IMG/VR virus record: IMGVR_UViG_3300032607_000303
Location: 16,846 to 80,845 of that record
Origin: a virus
DNA length: 64,000 nt
Strand: one strand, 5' to 3'
Shown: positions 1 through 8,550 of the stretch, in pieces
Numbering within the stretch: the first letter of the stretch is position 1
Layout of the letters: each line of letters starts with the position of its first letter
Notes under the pieces: model-generated
Databases searched by the model: none
The model's input: the letters and a program-made list of their open reading frames with translations, nothing else
What the model was told of the DNA's origin: nothing
Position numbers and translations under genes: made by a program

Positions 1-902
1 TCAGGGTCTAGGCAGTTAAAGTGGATTGTAGCTGCTCCGCCTCTGCCACCTTGTAGGTTAGCGTGTACCGAGGCTTCTGTAGCACGATAGTAGGGAAGCT
101 TTCCAGCATGTTTGATAGTGTTATTACGAACCCCATCGCCTTTGCTGCGCGTTTGTATAAAGCCACCAATCCCTGCACTAGCACATGTCATTGTATAAGC
201 AATGTGATCGCCTGCTGCCAAACTCTTAGCATTGTCATTGCTCTTAAACACAGCACAAGATGCGTAATTCATTTTGGGAGTTCCAAGATTTACAATGTTC
301 GGCGTAGGAGCATTGATACGTCCTTCACTAAAATCTTTGTAGTAGCTCTCAACCTCTTTCATACGACTATTTCTAGGCTCATTAACGCATACACCTAAAG
401 CCATGCGCAGCCATACAAATTGTGGGGATTCCAATACAATATTCTTTTCAACATCACGAATAGAATATTTAGACGTAATCTGATGAACAACAGAATGAAT
501 GCTATTTAAGTCCTTTGTGTGATTAATAATTGTTTCAGCTACAGCTAGGTCTTCTGTTGAGTAGCCCATGTTAGACCACAGACCTTTACTGACCATGCTA
601 CTGTACATTGCAACAACTGTAGGGATTTTCTCATGCCCACCAAATGCTTGTTTGTAGATATCACCGATAAGCAAACGACCAGCCATCTTGAGGTGTGCTG
701 TGTCTTCTTTCTCTGAGCAAGCCTGAATCATAGAGTTCTGCAAGTCTTGCGTTGTGCATTCGTCAGGGCATCTCTTGTATGCATCTCCTGCAATAGCAAA
801 CCAGTCTGCTCCTACAACTCCTGCCCACTCAGCCCAACGTGTCAATTTATTAGCATCGAAATTAACAACATCTCCGTTACGCTTCTTAATATTAGAAATC
901 AT
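1..902 (-). CDS. nrdA: Ribonucleotide reductase large subunit (class I alpha), N-terminal part, cut by window edge
   Basis: This chain reduces ribonucleotides to deoxyribonucleotides together with a NrdB-like partner that is not in the window. The reading frame runs open from ATG at 902 through the left edge, giving about 300 residues. An ATP-cone-like start (IKKRNGDVVNFDANKL) is followed by the family core: TPNIVNLGTPKMNYASC, with the substrate-site cysteine near residue 216, then GIGGFIQTRSKGD and NLQGGRGGAATIHF. That region is highly characteristic of class I alpha chains. The gene starts 3 bases after the stop of the 906-1445 gene. It would supply dNTPs to the replication genes on the same strand. 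The C-terminal active-site cysteines cannot be checked here. Confidence 0.93.
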   Translation of the reverse strand, partial: MISNIKKRNGDVVNFDANKLTRWAEWAGVVGADWFAIAGDAYKRCPDECTTQDLQNSMIQACSEKEDTAHLKMAGRLLIGDIYKQAFGGHEKIPTVVAMYSSMVSKGLWSNMGYSTEDLAVAETIINHTKDLNSIHSVVHQITSKYSIRDVEKNIVLESPQFVWLRMALGVCVNEPRNSRMKEVESYYKDFSEGRINAPTPNIVNLGTPKMNYASCAVFKSNDNAKSLAAGDHIAYTMTCASAGIGGFIQTRSKGDGVRNNTIKHAGKLPYYRATEASVHANLQGGRGGAATIHFNCLDP

Positions 903-905
903 CTA

Positions 906-1445
906 CTACCCTTTGCTTTGCTTAAACCACAATTTGTAATCTTCTTTGCACTTTAAAGACCCACCATCTGTAAAGTATGGGCCACGAATACTCTCACACA
1001 TCGCTGCCATACACCACAAATTCTGTTCTTTAGAATGCCACTCAGGTTCTAGTTGATTGTCTGGCATACCTTCCTTAATATTTTCATCGCTGTCAAGACC
1101 ACCGTAGGCTCTAGACAATCCTGTAAGCATTCCTAATTCTTCTGTCAAGCTAATATCCGTATAAGCTGTCATTACAAGACGGTCAGCCAGACTTGCATAA
1201 GGCCCGTTACGGAAATTAGCATCACAACGTACATCACCGCACACACGAAAACTTGTGACAACTTTATTTTGCATGTTGCGATGTGTGCTAGGGACGTAAG
1301 CATAGCCATAATATTCATCTAAACCAAACATACGAAGATATTTTAACATAATATCCTCATTGCTTGGGCACAGCATATCACGCTCAGACATGTGAGACAA
1401 ACAATCAATTAGCTTTAAGTCTGTCAAAGAGATACTAAAACTCAT
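906..1445 (-). CDS. Hypothetical protein, 179 aa
   Basis: I do not recognise this protein. It is acidic, mixed alpha/beta in appearance, with scattered cysteines and no signal peptide or membrane segment. It overlaps the end of the upstream 63-residue gene by about 11 bases and lies just before nrdA. It is therefore co-transcribed with nucleotide-metabolism genes, but no function can be inferred from that. Confidence 0.75.
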   Translation of the reverse strand: MSFSISLTDLKLIDCLSHMSERDMLCPSNEDIMLKYLRMFGLDEYYGYAYVPSTHRNMQNKVVTSFRVCGDVRCDANFRNGPYASLADRLVMTAYTDISLTEELGMLTGLSRAYGGLDSDENIKEGMPDNQLEPEWHSKEQNLWCMAAMCESIRGPYFTDGGSLKCKEDYKLWFKQSKG

Positions 1446-1626
1446 ACGTATCTCCCGACATACCTTTGTATGGGCTTGTTGTATCTTTGCTCATTGCATC
1501 AATGACGCCCCGCAGCTTGCACAAGTGGGAAGCCATCGGAGGCTCTTTGTAGTCGTGGATCAAGCGCTTGTGAAGCCATGTCAGGAACTGTACATCTGTT
1601 AGTGTTGCGTTGTTTGTTGCGTTCAT
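1435..1626 (-). CDS. Hypothetical protein, 63 aa
   Basis: This small protein has a predicted helical middle (VQFLTWLHKRLIHDY). I do not recognise the family. It overlaps both neighbours: its ATG shares a base with the stop of the MazG-like gene, and its end overlaps the next start. This indicates translational coupling within the operon. Confidence 0.65.
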   Translation of the reverse strand: MNATNNATLTDVQFLTWLHKRLIHDYKEPPMASHLCKLRGVIDAMSKDTTSPYKGMSGDTYEF

Positions 1627-2090
1627 TACATACCTCCCTTAAAGAAGTGGTCAGGGATAAGATTGCTAATATCAACACTTTTAAAATTTGATGGTTTACG
1701 TATCTTACCATTAGAGTCTGTGATTACAAATACTTTATGTTCTTCGTTAAATGTTGCTGTAAACTCAGAATCATATGGTACAGGTTTTCCAATAGGTATG
1801 TATTTACTATTATTATTGTCGCATACTTTTTTCAATGCTTCTTCTACATTAAATCCAGCAGCCTCAAGTTTCTGCATTAGGCCAGCCACTGTAACAAATA
1901 GGTCGCAGGCTGCGTCCAACAACTCTACAGAGTCTTTCTGCTCAAAGGCGTCTACACATTCTGCAAATTCTTCCCATATAAACGATATTTGATTGTCTAC
2001 GCTAAATTCGTCAACGTCGAGTAGGTTGCCAGCCACAGAGTTAAATACTCTTGTGCTTTCGTACGCTGCTGCAATGCTTTCATTATTCAT
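1626..2090 (-). CDS. MazG-like nucleotide pyrophosphohydrolase
   Basis: This is probably an all-alpha NTP pyrophosphohydrolase of the MazG/phosphoribosyl-ATP pyrophosphatase superfamily. Such enzymes hydrolyse nucleoside triphosphates, and phages use them to clean nucleotide pools or alter alarmone levels. The metal-binding pattern is visible around residues 40-65: EEFAECVDAFEQKD, then ELLDAACDLFVTVAGL, with the ExxE and ExxxD spacing typical of the fold. A VEEALKKVCDNNNSKY segment follows, common in phage members. The C-terminal third (GKPVPYDSEF onward) looks like a small beta domain of unknown role. Substrate specificity cannot be read from sequence. Its position two genes before nrdA fits dNTP metabolism. 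Confidence 0.82.
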   Translation of the reverse strand: MNNESIAAAYESTRVFNSVAGNLLDVDEFSVDNQISFIWEEFAECVDAFEQKDSVELLDAACDLFVTVAGLMQKLEAAGFNVEEALKKVCDNNNSKYIPIGKPVPYDSEFTATFNEEHKVFVITDSNGKIRKPSNFKSVDISNLIPDHFFKGGM

Positions 2091-2102
2091 ACTATCCTTG
2101 TG

Positions 2103-2348
2103 TTATATATTCTGGCTCACCAGCCATTGTTTCAGATTAGGCTCGTGAGATATTTGGTAGTAATTATTATACACTACCTGCTCACTATAAAGCAACATAT
2201 CTTCTACACTTATAATACAATCCCCTTCCGGAGTTTGGTCAATGATTGTTGCGAAGGATACAAGTGGCTGTATAGAAATGCAGCCATTAGAATAGCATGT
2301 TAGGGCTAATGGTAGAGAGCCTATTTGGATTGGGTTAGTTGCTTGCAT
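2103..2348 (-). CDS. Hypothetical protein, 81 aa
   Basis: This is an unrecognised 81-residue protein with hydrophobic beta-like N-terminal strands and an acidic middle. It ends 12 bases before the MazG-like start and begins one base from the stop of the HNH endonuclease upstream. The HNH gene may have inserted between it and the phosphoesterase gene. Confidence 0.6.
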   Translation of the reverse strand: MQATNPIQIGSLPLALTCYSNGCISIQPLVSFATIIDQTPEGDCIISVEDMLLYSEQVVYNNYYQISHEPNLKQWLVSQNI

Positions 2349-2909
2349 CTACAACCTTTTCCCGTGGTCTTCAGTGTATCCAGCACCTGCACTGTTTAGC
2401 AATTCTACCATTTTTGACCGATACTTGATAGCCATTTCCAATGCGTCTTCGCCAAACACCTTTATAGAGAAGGATTTGGTGCTTTGTCTGCCCTCTAGTG
2501 TTTGCCAAGACGCTCGCCAGTACATGTTTCCAAGTTTTTCACTGAGGGATACTCCGACAACACCTGAAGTATTATCAACCCTCTTTTTATGGTTTCGTGA
2601 GTTAAAGATAGGTTCTACTGCACGCAGATTACCTATGTTGTTATTCGACCTTACACCATCTATGTGGTCAATTTGAAACCCCTCTGGGATATTCCCATTA
2701 AATATTTCCCATACGATCCTGTGTACACCAGTCAACCTTCCCTTAAATCGGACAATAAAGTATTCGTGTACCTTATTGAACCCTCCTGCCTCGTCGCCAA
2801 CTGAAACATTTATGTGTGAGCCAGAAGCCCCGCTACAAATCTCTCTATTCCAACGAAGGCAACTCTTACTACTCTCATCATAAAGAAACCAATCTTTGTA
2901 TTTCCCCAT
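2349..2909 (-). CDS. HNH homing endonuclease with AP2 DNA-binding domain (paralogue 1)
   Basis: This is a free-standing homing endonuclease expected to cut phage DNA lacking the gene so that repair copies it in. Three parts can be seen. An N-terminal module (WFLYDESSKSCLRW, about residues 7-50) is shared with the paralogues at 7217 and 15138. An HNH core carries DHIDGVRSNNNIGNLRAV followed by NSRNHKK. An AP2-like DNA-binding part runs from NTSGVVGVSL to the WRASW strand. The C-terminal AGAGYTEDHG motif is also shared. The start codon overlaps the stop of the phosphoesterase gene (TAATG), so it is translated as part of the operon. Confidence 0.88.
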   Translation of the reverse strand: MGKYKDWFLYDESSKSCLRWNREICSGASGSHINVSVGDEAGGFNKVHEYFIVRFKGRLTGVHRIVWEIFNGNIPEGFQIDHIDGVRSNNNIGNLRAVEPIFNSRNHKKRVDNTSGVVGVSLSEKLGNMYWRASWQTLEGRQSTKSFSIKVFGEDALEMAIKYRSKMVELLNSAGAGYTEDHGKRL

Positions 2910-3742
2910 TACAGCACCATAGGGAATAATACTGGGTGGGAGTCGATGATGGCCCCTACACCTATGATGGGCCGCTTAAGTTGCAACTTGTTGTAAGCCA
3001 TCGCCAAAGACTTCCCATCAACTAAGCACCCTACTTGCATACTCCAGAATAGGTCGTTTGGGTTACTCCAATACCCGATATTGAACTCGGAGTGATGATG
3101 CTCTTGCACGCAATTCATAGCGTAGCTTTGTGACAACTTAACACCATTTGCACTTTTTCCATGTGTGAAGTAACAACTCTGCCCATTCGGAAGAACAATC
3201 GTCATATCGTCATGCCAGCGCCAACCTTTGTCCACACCAAGAATATCTCCGTAGTCTTTTATATATGCCCGAGGGATGCCCGCTGTCATGGATTTCCGTA
3301 GGTGCAAACTTCCATGATTACTTTCAAGAATGTCCATTTGTGGAAATAGCTTGAACAACTTGGCTATAACTTTCTTAGCCGCATGTAATTCATCTCCGGC
3401 AGAAGGCATGTCTGGGTTGTGCTCATGATAGGATTGCGCTGCGGCATCAACCTCGTCACCAACAGAGATAATTCTTGTAAACTTGTGCTTGTTATGGAGT
3501 TCTTCCAAAAAATTAATTGCATTAGGGTGGCACCAAGGAGCGTGTAGGTCACTTATCACCAAGATTCTGGAGTTATCATGTACAACAGTCTCTACAGGTT
3601 CCTTAAACGCCTCATACTTACGCAAAAAGTCCGACACAGAACTCTTTGGAACCTTCAATACTTTGCTAATACCTCTCCAAGAAATTGCACCTGTGTTATT
3701 CAGACTAATGGCAGACTCTTCCCAGCTTTTAACAATACTCAT
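2909..3742 (-). CDS. Calcineurin-like metallophosphoesterase with N-terminal helix-turn-helix
   Basis: This is probably a two-metal phosphoesterase. Residues about 15-45 (ISWRGISKVLKVPKSSVSDF) look like a helix-turn-helix, suggesting DNA binding. The catalytic domain then shows the family motifs in order: ISDLHAP (DxH), VGDEVDA (GDxxD), LESNHG (the GNH[E/D] box with S for G), FTHGK and a late HHH-rich stretch. Phages often carry such enzymes beside replication genes; the substrate (nucleic acid end, nucleotide or protein) is unknown. A helix-turn-helix fused to a phosphoesterase points towards a nucleic-acid substrate, which is inference. Confidence 0.85.
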   Translation of the reverse strand: MSIVKSWEESAISLNNTGAISWRGISKVLKVPKSSVSDFLRKYEAFKEPVETVVHDNSRILVISDLHAPWCHPNAINFLEELHNKHKFTRIISVGDEVDAAAQSYHEHNPDMPSAGDELHAAKKVIAKLFKLFPQMDILESNHGSLHLRKSMTAGIPRAYIKDYGDILGVDKGWRWHDDMTIVLPNGQSCYFTHGKSANGVKLSQSYAMNCVQEHHHSEFNIGYWSNPNDLFWSMQVGCLVDGKSLAMAYNKLQLKRPIIGVGAIIDSHPVLFPMVL

Positions 3743-3759
3743 ATCTCTCCTAAATTACT

Positions 3760-3785
3760 ATAAATTGAAAGCCCGAAGGCTTCCT
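3760..3785 (-). terminator. Small UUCG hairpin terminator
   Basis: On the minus strand AAGCC-TTCG-GGCTT forms a five-pair stem with a UUCG tetraloop, followed by TCAATTT. It lies between the 148-residue gene and the phosphoesterase gene. The U tract is short, so it is probably leaky. A short direct repeat (CCTATGATT twice) lies just before it. Confidence 0.55.
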
Positions 3786-3830
3786 ATGATTCCTATGATT
3801 GCTAAGCTACTCTAATGTATCTAATAGCTA

Positions 3831-4277
3831 TTACATAGGCTCATTCCGAAGCATCTCATTTAACTCGTTACTAACTTCCAAGTAAAGGTCAGACATTTCT
3901 TTCAGCTTATCTCTCACACACTCTACTTCAACACGTTTAGCTTCAATGATAGCCTTACGAGTATTCTGTTCCAACAATTTCTCAGCAACTACAAGCTCCC
4001 ATACCGCTGTTGTAATATATTGCTGCGCTGTGAGTTTATCTCGTTCAGCTTCGTAGAGGGATTGTAGGGAAGGCTTTTTACAGGACTCTACAAGTTTGAA
4101 CCTCTCGGCGTTCCATTGCGGCAATTCTGCTGATACTCCAACCATATCCTCTACTGTACCATCCCAACTATTACCGTAGTATAGAATTGTGTATTCTTTA
4201 CCTTTTTTAAGATTAGAACCCCATGAATTTTCATCATAAGTACATATAACACGGTCACCTACATTAAATTTAGCCAT
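3831..4277 (-). CDS. Hypothetical protein with N-terminal SH3-like part and coiled coil, 148 aa
   Basis: The family is not recognised. Residues 1-60 (KFNVGDRVICTYDENSW, then KKGKEYTILYYG) resemble a small SH3-like beta barrel. Residues 70-148 are strongly helical and charged, consistent with a coiled coil. I chose ATG at 4277 rather than 4301 because AAGGAGAAA lies 6-10 bases before it. The upstream gene stops within that ribosome site, so the pair is probably coupled. Confidence 0.72.
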   Translation of the reverse strand: MAKFNVGDRVICTYDENSWGSNLKKGKEYTILYYGNSWDGTVEDMVGVSAELPQWNAERFKLVESCKKPSLQSLYEAERDKLTAQQYITTAVWELVVAEKLLEQNTRKAIIEAKRVEVECVRDKLKEMSDLYLEVSNELNEMLRNEPM

Positions 4278-4287
4278 TTGTTTCTCC

Positions 4288-4515
4288 TTATTTAGATTCA
4301 TTGTAGACTGCTTGCAATACTTTAATCAGTTTAGCGATGTCTGTTGAATAGATTGGGATAGTGTCTACCAATCCTAAGCGAGAACTTACCAGTGTAATAG
4401 CAGATATCCCTACTTTGTCTGGAAATGTTACTTTGTAAAGGCCACCATCATCATTAATAAATTGATATCCTTCATATTCAATTTCATTTACTTGCTCAAT
4501 ATTCTTAAATGCCAT
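4288..4515 (-). CDS. Hypothetical protein, 75 aa
   Basis: This is an unrecognised small alpha/beta protein. Start at 4515 is chosen because AAGGAGAACAGC immediately precedes the ATG; the longer frame would run back into the upstream gene. It overlaps the end of the HNH-like gene by 11 bases. Confidence 0.7.
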   Translation of the reverse strand: MAFKNIEQVNEIEYEGYQFINDDGGLYKVTFPDKVGISAITLVSSRLGLVDTIPIYSTDIAKLIKVLQAVYNESK

Positions 4516-5062
4516 GCTGTTCTCCTTTAAGTATTTCATAAACGGCTGCTTCACGTTTCTTTGCATTACTCACTGCAACACCATCATACTTGTGTTTCTT
4601 TAAGTACGCAAGTAGTTGCGCAGAAGATTTATCTTTAATTACTGCCAATACTCTCTTACGTAGGAAAGCTTCTTCCATTGTGATGTTTAGACGCTCCGCT
4701 AAAGTATGGCAGTCATGGCAATTCTTGTCCAAAACTCTGAGGTTGTCAGTTTCACAATAAAGATTGTTGGCAAACGCCCCGATATCCTCCCACTTCAAGA
4801 TGCTACCTGCTGCGACAGGGTGATGGTCAACAATTACGTTCTTCCCAAGGTGCCACTCTCCGCACATTGCACACTGGTACTCCCATTTCTGGAGCCTATT
4901 TGGGCCTTTGTAAGCCCGCCTAGCAAGCTTCAAAGCTTCTGCACGAGGAGGCCATCGTAAGGATTTAGAGCGTAGTGCTGAACGAATCCAAGCAAGATAT
5001 GCACTCTCAGTCATTGTTCCGCCACACCGTACAAGGGGTTCTTTAGGCTTCTTAGTTGCCAT
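4505..5062 (-). CDS. HNH-fold nuclease-like protein, 185 aa
   Basis: The centre carries an HNH/zinc-binding arrangement: YQCAMCGEW, then VIVDHHPVAAG, then NLRVLDKNCHDCHTLAER. The two CxxC-type pairs and the DHH histidines are placed as in HNH endonucleases. It differs from the HNH-AP2 homing enzymes: there is no AP2 domain, and the basic N-terminus (KSLRWPPRAEALKLARRAYKG cut short here) resembles conserved phage HNH proteins that stay in place. It may act in recombination, repair or host DNA breakdown rather than homing. ATG at 5062 is preferred over TTG at 5065. Confidence 0.75.
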   Translation of the reverse strand: MATKKPKEPLVRCGGTMTESAYLAWIRSALRSKSLRWPPRAEALKLARRAYKGPNRLQKWEYQCAMCGEWHLGKNVIVDHHPVAAGSILKWEDIGAFANNLYCETDNLRVLDKNCHDCHTLAERLNITMEEAFLRKRVLAVIKDKSSAQLLAYLKKHKYDGVAVSNAKKREAAVYEILKGEQHGI

Positions 5063-5074
5063 CAATTATCTTTC

Positions 5075-5299
5075 TTAGGCGTCATCAAGACTTCTACTGT
5101 CTGAAAGAATCATGCTTGCTACACCATCTGCAAGCTCAAACTGTAACTTGAGGCTACCTATATCTGCTGTAGGGAGTGTTTCGCTATTAACTGTCAATAT
5201 AAATCTATCCATACATAGCATAAACTGGTTACGTGCTTCCAAAATAAAGTTTCGTTCATTATATTGGGTCTTTGACAAATTGCTAAATGGTACGTACAT
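5075..5299 (-). CDS. Hypothetical protein, 74 aa
   Basis: This is an unrecognised, mainly helical protein with an acidic tail. Its ATG overlaps the TAA of the 55-residue gene upstream by one base, so translation is coupled. Confidence 0.65.
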   Translation of the reverse strand: MYVPFSNLSKTQYNERNFILEARNQFMLCMDRFILTVNSETLPTADIGSLKLQFELADGVASMILSDSRSLDDA

Positions 5300-5466
5300 T
5301 ATTTCTCCGTTGTAAAGTTAGTTGTGTCGGTAAACACGATAGTATTCCCTTCATCATTTATCACTAAGAAGTTTCCATTACTCATACCTATCAAAGTAAA
5401 TATCTTATTTTGATATTCTAGTTCTTCTGGCGTCAATCTAAACGGCTTATAAAATTTAATCTTCAT
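5299..5466 (-). CDS. Hypothetical protein, 55 aa
   Basis: This is a small protein (MKIKFYKPFRLTPEEL at the N-terminus), mostly beta-strand in its second half. It is supported by exact start/stop overlaps on both sides: ATGA with the cysteine-rich gene upstream and TAATG with the gene downstream. The function is unknown. Confidence 0.65.
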   Translation of the reverse strand: MKIKFYKPFRLTPEELEYQNKIFTLIGMSNGNFLVINDEGNTIVFTDTTNFTTEK

Positions 5467-6164
5467 CACAGCGCCCCGTCGAGCACATTAATAGATTCCA
5501 TCAAGTTAATCATATCATGATCGTTGTCAGCCTTAAATGGATTGTCAAAGCCTGCCCAGTAAACTTCGTATGCTCCTTCATTAATGGACACAGATGCTCC
5601 TGTAGAGAGTGTGAAGGACTTAATAGCATCCAACAAGTTGTCTGCATCAGCGTCTAGCAAAGTTTCTTGAGGCATATCATAGTCCGTACCACACTTACCA
5701 CAATCGCACTTGCTGATGTTATCATGGCAAATATAACAAGTAAGGTCTTGTTCAGGCACCTCTATAAATTCTTCACATTCACAACCTGCAGTGCTTGAGC
5801 AGAAGAAGCATGGCTCATTGACGCTAGTGAACGCTTCCTTGCAATCAGGACATTCACACCATGCGCATCCTTCTGGTTGTTCTGTAGTGGCCTCTGGAAC
5901 ATTTTTGTTAATTGCTTTGATATAATCTTCTAATTTCTTCATAGCATCCTCTTGTTGTGTGTTCTCATTTGGGAGAGGAATCCAAATACCTTTTTGTACT
6001 AGACCCTCTACAGTTTTTAGAGTATAGGTTACGCTCCCATTGGGCCAACTAACATTACAATTACTGTCTCCAATAGGAGTACAAGTGAAGTGTGTATTTT
6101 CATAATTAAAGTGCGAAACTTGGAAAGGCTTTGTGAAATCAACTTGTTTAGTGTTAGTGGTCAT
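5466..6164 (-). CDS. Cysteine-rich zinc-ribbon protein, 232 aa
   Basis: I do not recognise the family. The middle (about residues 95-160) is packed with metal-ligand pairs: CAWCECPDC, CFFC, CECEEF, CYICHD and CDCGKC. This suggests two or three zinc ribbons. The N-terminal 70 residues look like beta strands and the C-terminal 60 are acidic. Zinc-ribbon proteins in this setting often bind DNA or RNA polymerase, but nothing here decides it. Confidence 0.72.
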   Translation of the reverse strand: MTTNTKQVDFTKPFQVSHFNYENTHFTCTPIGDSNCNVSWPNGSVTYTLKTVEGLVQKGIWIPLPNENTQQEDAMKKLEDYIKAINKNVPEATTEQPEGCAWCECPDCKEAFTSVNEPCFFCSSTAGCECEEFIEVPEQDLTCYICHDNISKCDCGKCGTDYDMPQETLLDADADNLLDAIKSFTLSTGASVSINEGAYEVYWAGFDNPFKADNDHDMINLMESINVLDGAL

Positions 6165-6194
6165 AGGTGCTTTCTAGGTTTGTTGGAGGTAATG

Positions 6195-7220
6195 TTAAAA
6201 TGAAATTTGTAGTTTTGTTAGGAGTGCTTTTACGTTTGTTGGTTGTTCGTCTTTCTTCCGCAACATCTTAGCAAGATCAAAGCATTCTTGCAAGACATAT
6301 AACCAATCAATTTTAATCTTATCGCCTCTCCAACCTACTACTACTTTAGGCTCAGGGTAGAGTTTCTTATACCCTTTTACAAGTGCTTCAAAGGCTTGCT
6401 TGTCATTAGTACATTCAGATAGTAGATTGAATGCTGCAATATCACCATGTTTCACATCAGAGAAGCAAGCCGCAGAAAAATTGTCGCTCGCATCTTGTCC
6501 CATAACCTGCCAGTAAAGGTGCAACCTACCCCACCCTCTAACCTTACCCTTATCATCACGAGCAATCTTACCGAATCCAACTCGTAACTCTGGCTTGCTA
6601 CATTGCCCCACATGATACTGCCACGAGTCTACTTGGCACAAGTCTTTGTCAGCGAAAGTGATAATTCCCTTATCAGATTCCCTACCTGTTGCCTTCCATT
6701 TTGTGTAAGCATTTAGGCCAGCTTCAGAAACCGCATCGTCACTCTCAGCCCCCTCAATAAATATACAGTTGTGTTCATCAACCATATATTGCTTTAAGGC
6801 TGACAAGTGAATAGGGCGCATACCTACTAACTCCCGTTGCCCTTTGTATTTCCATAGAGTGGACATTTGTACACGATCTAGCTCACCACGACCTACAAAG
6901 CCTACGTAGCTGCTTGCGCCAGTTTCTTCAAGAAGTCCTTGTAAGCGTGTGTCTACGGACTTCTTAGCTCTCTCTAGTGGCAAGGCTTCTTGGTGTTCTG
7001 TAAAGGTGAACTCGTCAGGCTTCAGGGATGCAAAGTTTAGTTCGTTGTATTCTTGAACAAACCCACCCTCTCTCTTTGGAGCCTTCCCCCAAAGTTCGGT
7101 CTTATTCTTCAACTTTATAGGTTCAGGAATGCCAGGGTGAGTTGCTAGAATGTATGTCTCCTGAAAAACACAAGCCACTGTGTAGCAGATAAAGTCGGCA
7201 TCAAGAATTAGGTAGCTCAT
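6195..7220 (-). CDS. 5'-3' exonuclease of the FEN/PIN family
   Basis: This is a nuclease expected to remove RNA primers and flaps or degrade DNA 5'-3' during replication, like T7 gp6 or T5 D15. The acidic metal ligands are visible in order: LILDADFICY at the N-terminus, EGAESDDAVSEAG, ITFADKDLCQV and GQDASDNF (the GDxxDN-type helix-hairpin region). At 341 residues it has the usual phage length. I chose ATG at 7220 because it overlaps the upstream stop as ATGA; the longer frame reads into the HNH gene and its extra 26 residues look artificial. Confidence 0.88.
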   Translation of the reverse strand: MSYLILDADFICYTVACVFQETYILATHPGIPEPIKLKNKTELWGKAPKREGGFVQEYNELNFASLKPDEFTFTEHQEALPLERAKKSVDTRLQGLLEETGASSYVGFVGRGELDRVQMSTLWKYKGQRELVGMRPIHLSALKQYMVDEHNCIFIEGAESDDAVSEAGLNAYTKWKATGRESDKGIITFADKDLCQVDSWQYHVGQCSKPELRVGFGKIARDDKGKVRGWGRLHLYWQVMGQDASDNFSAACFSDVKHGDIAAFNLLSECTNDKQAFEALVKGYKKLYPEPKVVVGWRGDKIKIDWLYVLQECFDLAKMLRKKDEQPTNVKALLTKLQISF

Positions 7221-7816
7221 AGCGCAGCACCATGCCCTTCCGAATAACCAGCACCCTCTGTATTTCTCTGCTCTAGCATATTTACACGGCACTGACAAGC
7301 CATCTTGAAAGCAACTTCATTACCTAATCTGTCTATGGAAAAGTATTTATTAACCCTCTTACCTTCGGAGTTGGCAAAGTATGCACCCCAATACTCCCGA
7401 ACAAGTCCGCTCTTATCGGTATTTACTTTCTTAGATACACCTACAACACCTGATGAGTTTGCTACTGACATAGACCTATTACGATTATTAACCGAGTTAG
7501 TTGTAACTCTAAGGTTTGATATTAGGTTATTAGTTCTATCCCTGTCTACATGATCTATTGGTTTTATACCCAAACCACCGTTGTGAAGTTCGTAGATTAT
7601 CCTGTGGCACAGGTAGGATACAAAGTTAAGGCTTACAACATAATACCCAATACCCTTATGAAAACCTCCAGCTTCGTCGCCGGCAAGCGCCTTGATAATC
7701 TTACCATTACTACCACTTCGCCAATCTTTAACTCGCCTCAAACCTGTCTTAGAAGTTGAATCGTAGTAAAAGTGCTCTGACCAATCTATACCTGAACTAT
7801 CTTTTGCTGTCGTCAT
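7217..7816 (-). CDS. HNH homing endonuclease with AP2 domain (paralogue 2)
   Basis: This has the same architecture as paralogue 1. An N-terminal module (HFYYDSTSKTGLRRV) leads to an HNH core with DHVDRDRTNNLISNLRV and NSVNNRNRS, then an AP2-like part from NSSGVVGVSK to YWGAYFAN. The C-terminal motif is EGAGYSEGHG. It sits between the SSB gene and the exonuclease gene, and its stop overlaps the exonuclease start. It lies directly downstream of a hairpin terminator (7827-7861), which should limit its transcription. Confidence 0.88.
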   Translation of the reverse strand: MTTAKDSSGIDWSEHFYYDSTSKTGLRRVKDWRSGSNGKIIKALAGDEAGGFHKGIGYYVVSLNFVSYLCHRIIYELHNGGLGIKPIDHVDRDRTNNLISNLRVTTNSVNNRNRSMSVANSSGVVGVSKKVNTDKSGLVREYWGAYFANSEGKRVNKYFSIDRLGNEVAFKMACQCRVNMLEQRNTEGAGYSEGHGAAL

Positions 7817-7826
7817 CCGTACCTCT

Positions 7827-7861
7827 CAAAAATAAAGCCCACACCTTTTAGAGTGCAGGCT
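7827..7861 (-). terminator. Rho-independent terminator after the SSB gene
   Basis: On the minus strand AGCCTGCAC pairs with GTGTGGGCT (one or two G-T pairs) around a TCTAAAAG loop, followed by TTTATTTTT. It separates the highly expressed SSB gene from the HNH gene, and no clear promoter follows, so downstream genes rely on readthrough. Confidence 0.75.
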
Positions 7862-7880
7862 ATTTAACTAATCAGTTATA

Positions 7881-8522
7881 TTAAAAAGGACTTTGATCGC
7901 CGTCATCTTCCATCTCTACAACCTTAGCCTTGACAGGCTTCACAGGACGACTATTCAATACTTCCTCTCGTGCCGCTTCAGTCTTAATCGGCTTACTGCC
8001 GAACTCATTACCCGATTTGCCGCCACCCGAAGATTCGTACTCAATAAACTTGTCTTCATCCATGAGCACGTTCTGGAGCCGCGAAAAAGTGCCGTAGTCA
8101 TTTGAGGAAATGTAATAACTAACCTTACCGAAACTGCCATTTGCAATCAAACGACTTTGACCAATTTCTGTACGGTTACCATCAGCATCGTCAATGTAAA
8201 TCTTAGGCCGGAAGTTATCATCTACTGGAACACCGTCGTTAGTAGCTTGACGCTTTAGTTTGATGCCGTAGACATTCTTTTCACCTTTAAGATGTGCTGG
8301 AATAGGGATACGGTACTTGGCTTCAAAGTCTACCGCTTTGATTTTCTTGGAAGGCTGCTTCTTAAAAGTTTCATCCCATTTCTCGGCAGTGTCTTCGTCA
8401 ACAATAACCTCAACAGACCATTCTTTCTCTGTCGATTGATATTTGGTGTCGGGCATACCTACTTTTGCATATACCAGAGTGCCTTCGATGATGCCGAATG
8501 TGTTTTTAGCTTTAGTTGCCAT
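7881..8522 (-). CDS. Single-stranded DNA-binding protein, T7 gp2.5-like
   Basis: This is an OB-fold protein that coats single-stranded DNA at the fork and stimulates polymerase and primase-helicase. It is 213 residues, close to gp2.5. Supporting features are the strand pattern GIIEGTLVYAKVGMPDTKY, the KVYGIKLKRQATNDG region (residue order NVYGIKLKRQA), and a flexible glycine-rich linker. The acidic tail ends EMEDDGDQSPF, with a terminal phenylalanine as required in the T7 protein for partner contacts. It is transcribed from the strong promoter at 8697-8726 behind a tRNA. Confidence 0.88.
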   Translation of the reverse strand: MATKAKNTFGIIEGTLVYAKVGMPDTKYQSTEKEWSVEVIVDEDTAEKWDETFKKQPSKKIKAVDFEAKYRIPIPAHLKGEKNVYGIKLKRQATNDGVPVDDNFRPKIYIDDADGNRTEIGQSRLIANGSFGKVSYYISSNDYGTFSRLQNVLMDEDKFIEYESSGGGKSGNEFGSKPIKTEAAREEVLNSRPVKPVKAKVVEMEDDGDQSPF

Positions 8523-8550
8523 TGTTTTAGTTCCTGTTTAGATTACTATT

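Noticed and set aside
63-398. Plus-strand ORF of 111 codons at the left edge
   Set aside because: It is antisense to the clear NrdA reading frame, with cysteine-rich residue content typical of a shadow frame.
7221-7298. 26-residue N-terminal extension of the exonuclease frame
   Set aside because: It lies inside the HNH gene; the ATGA overlap start at 7220 begins directly with the conserved LILDAD motif.
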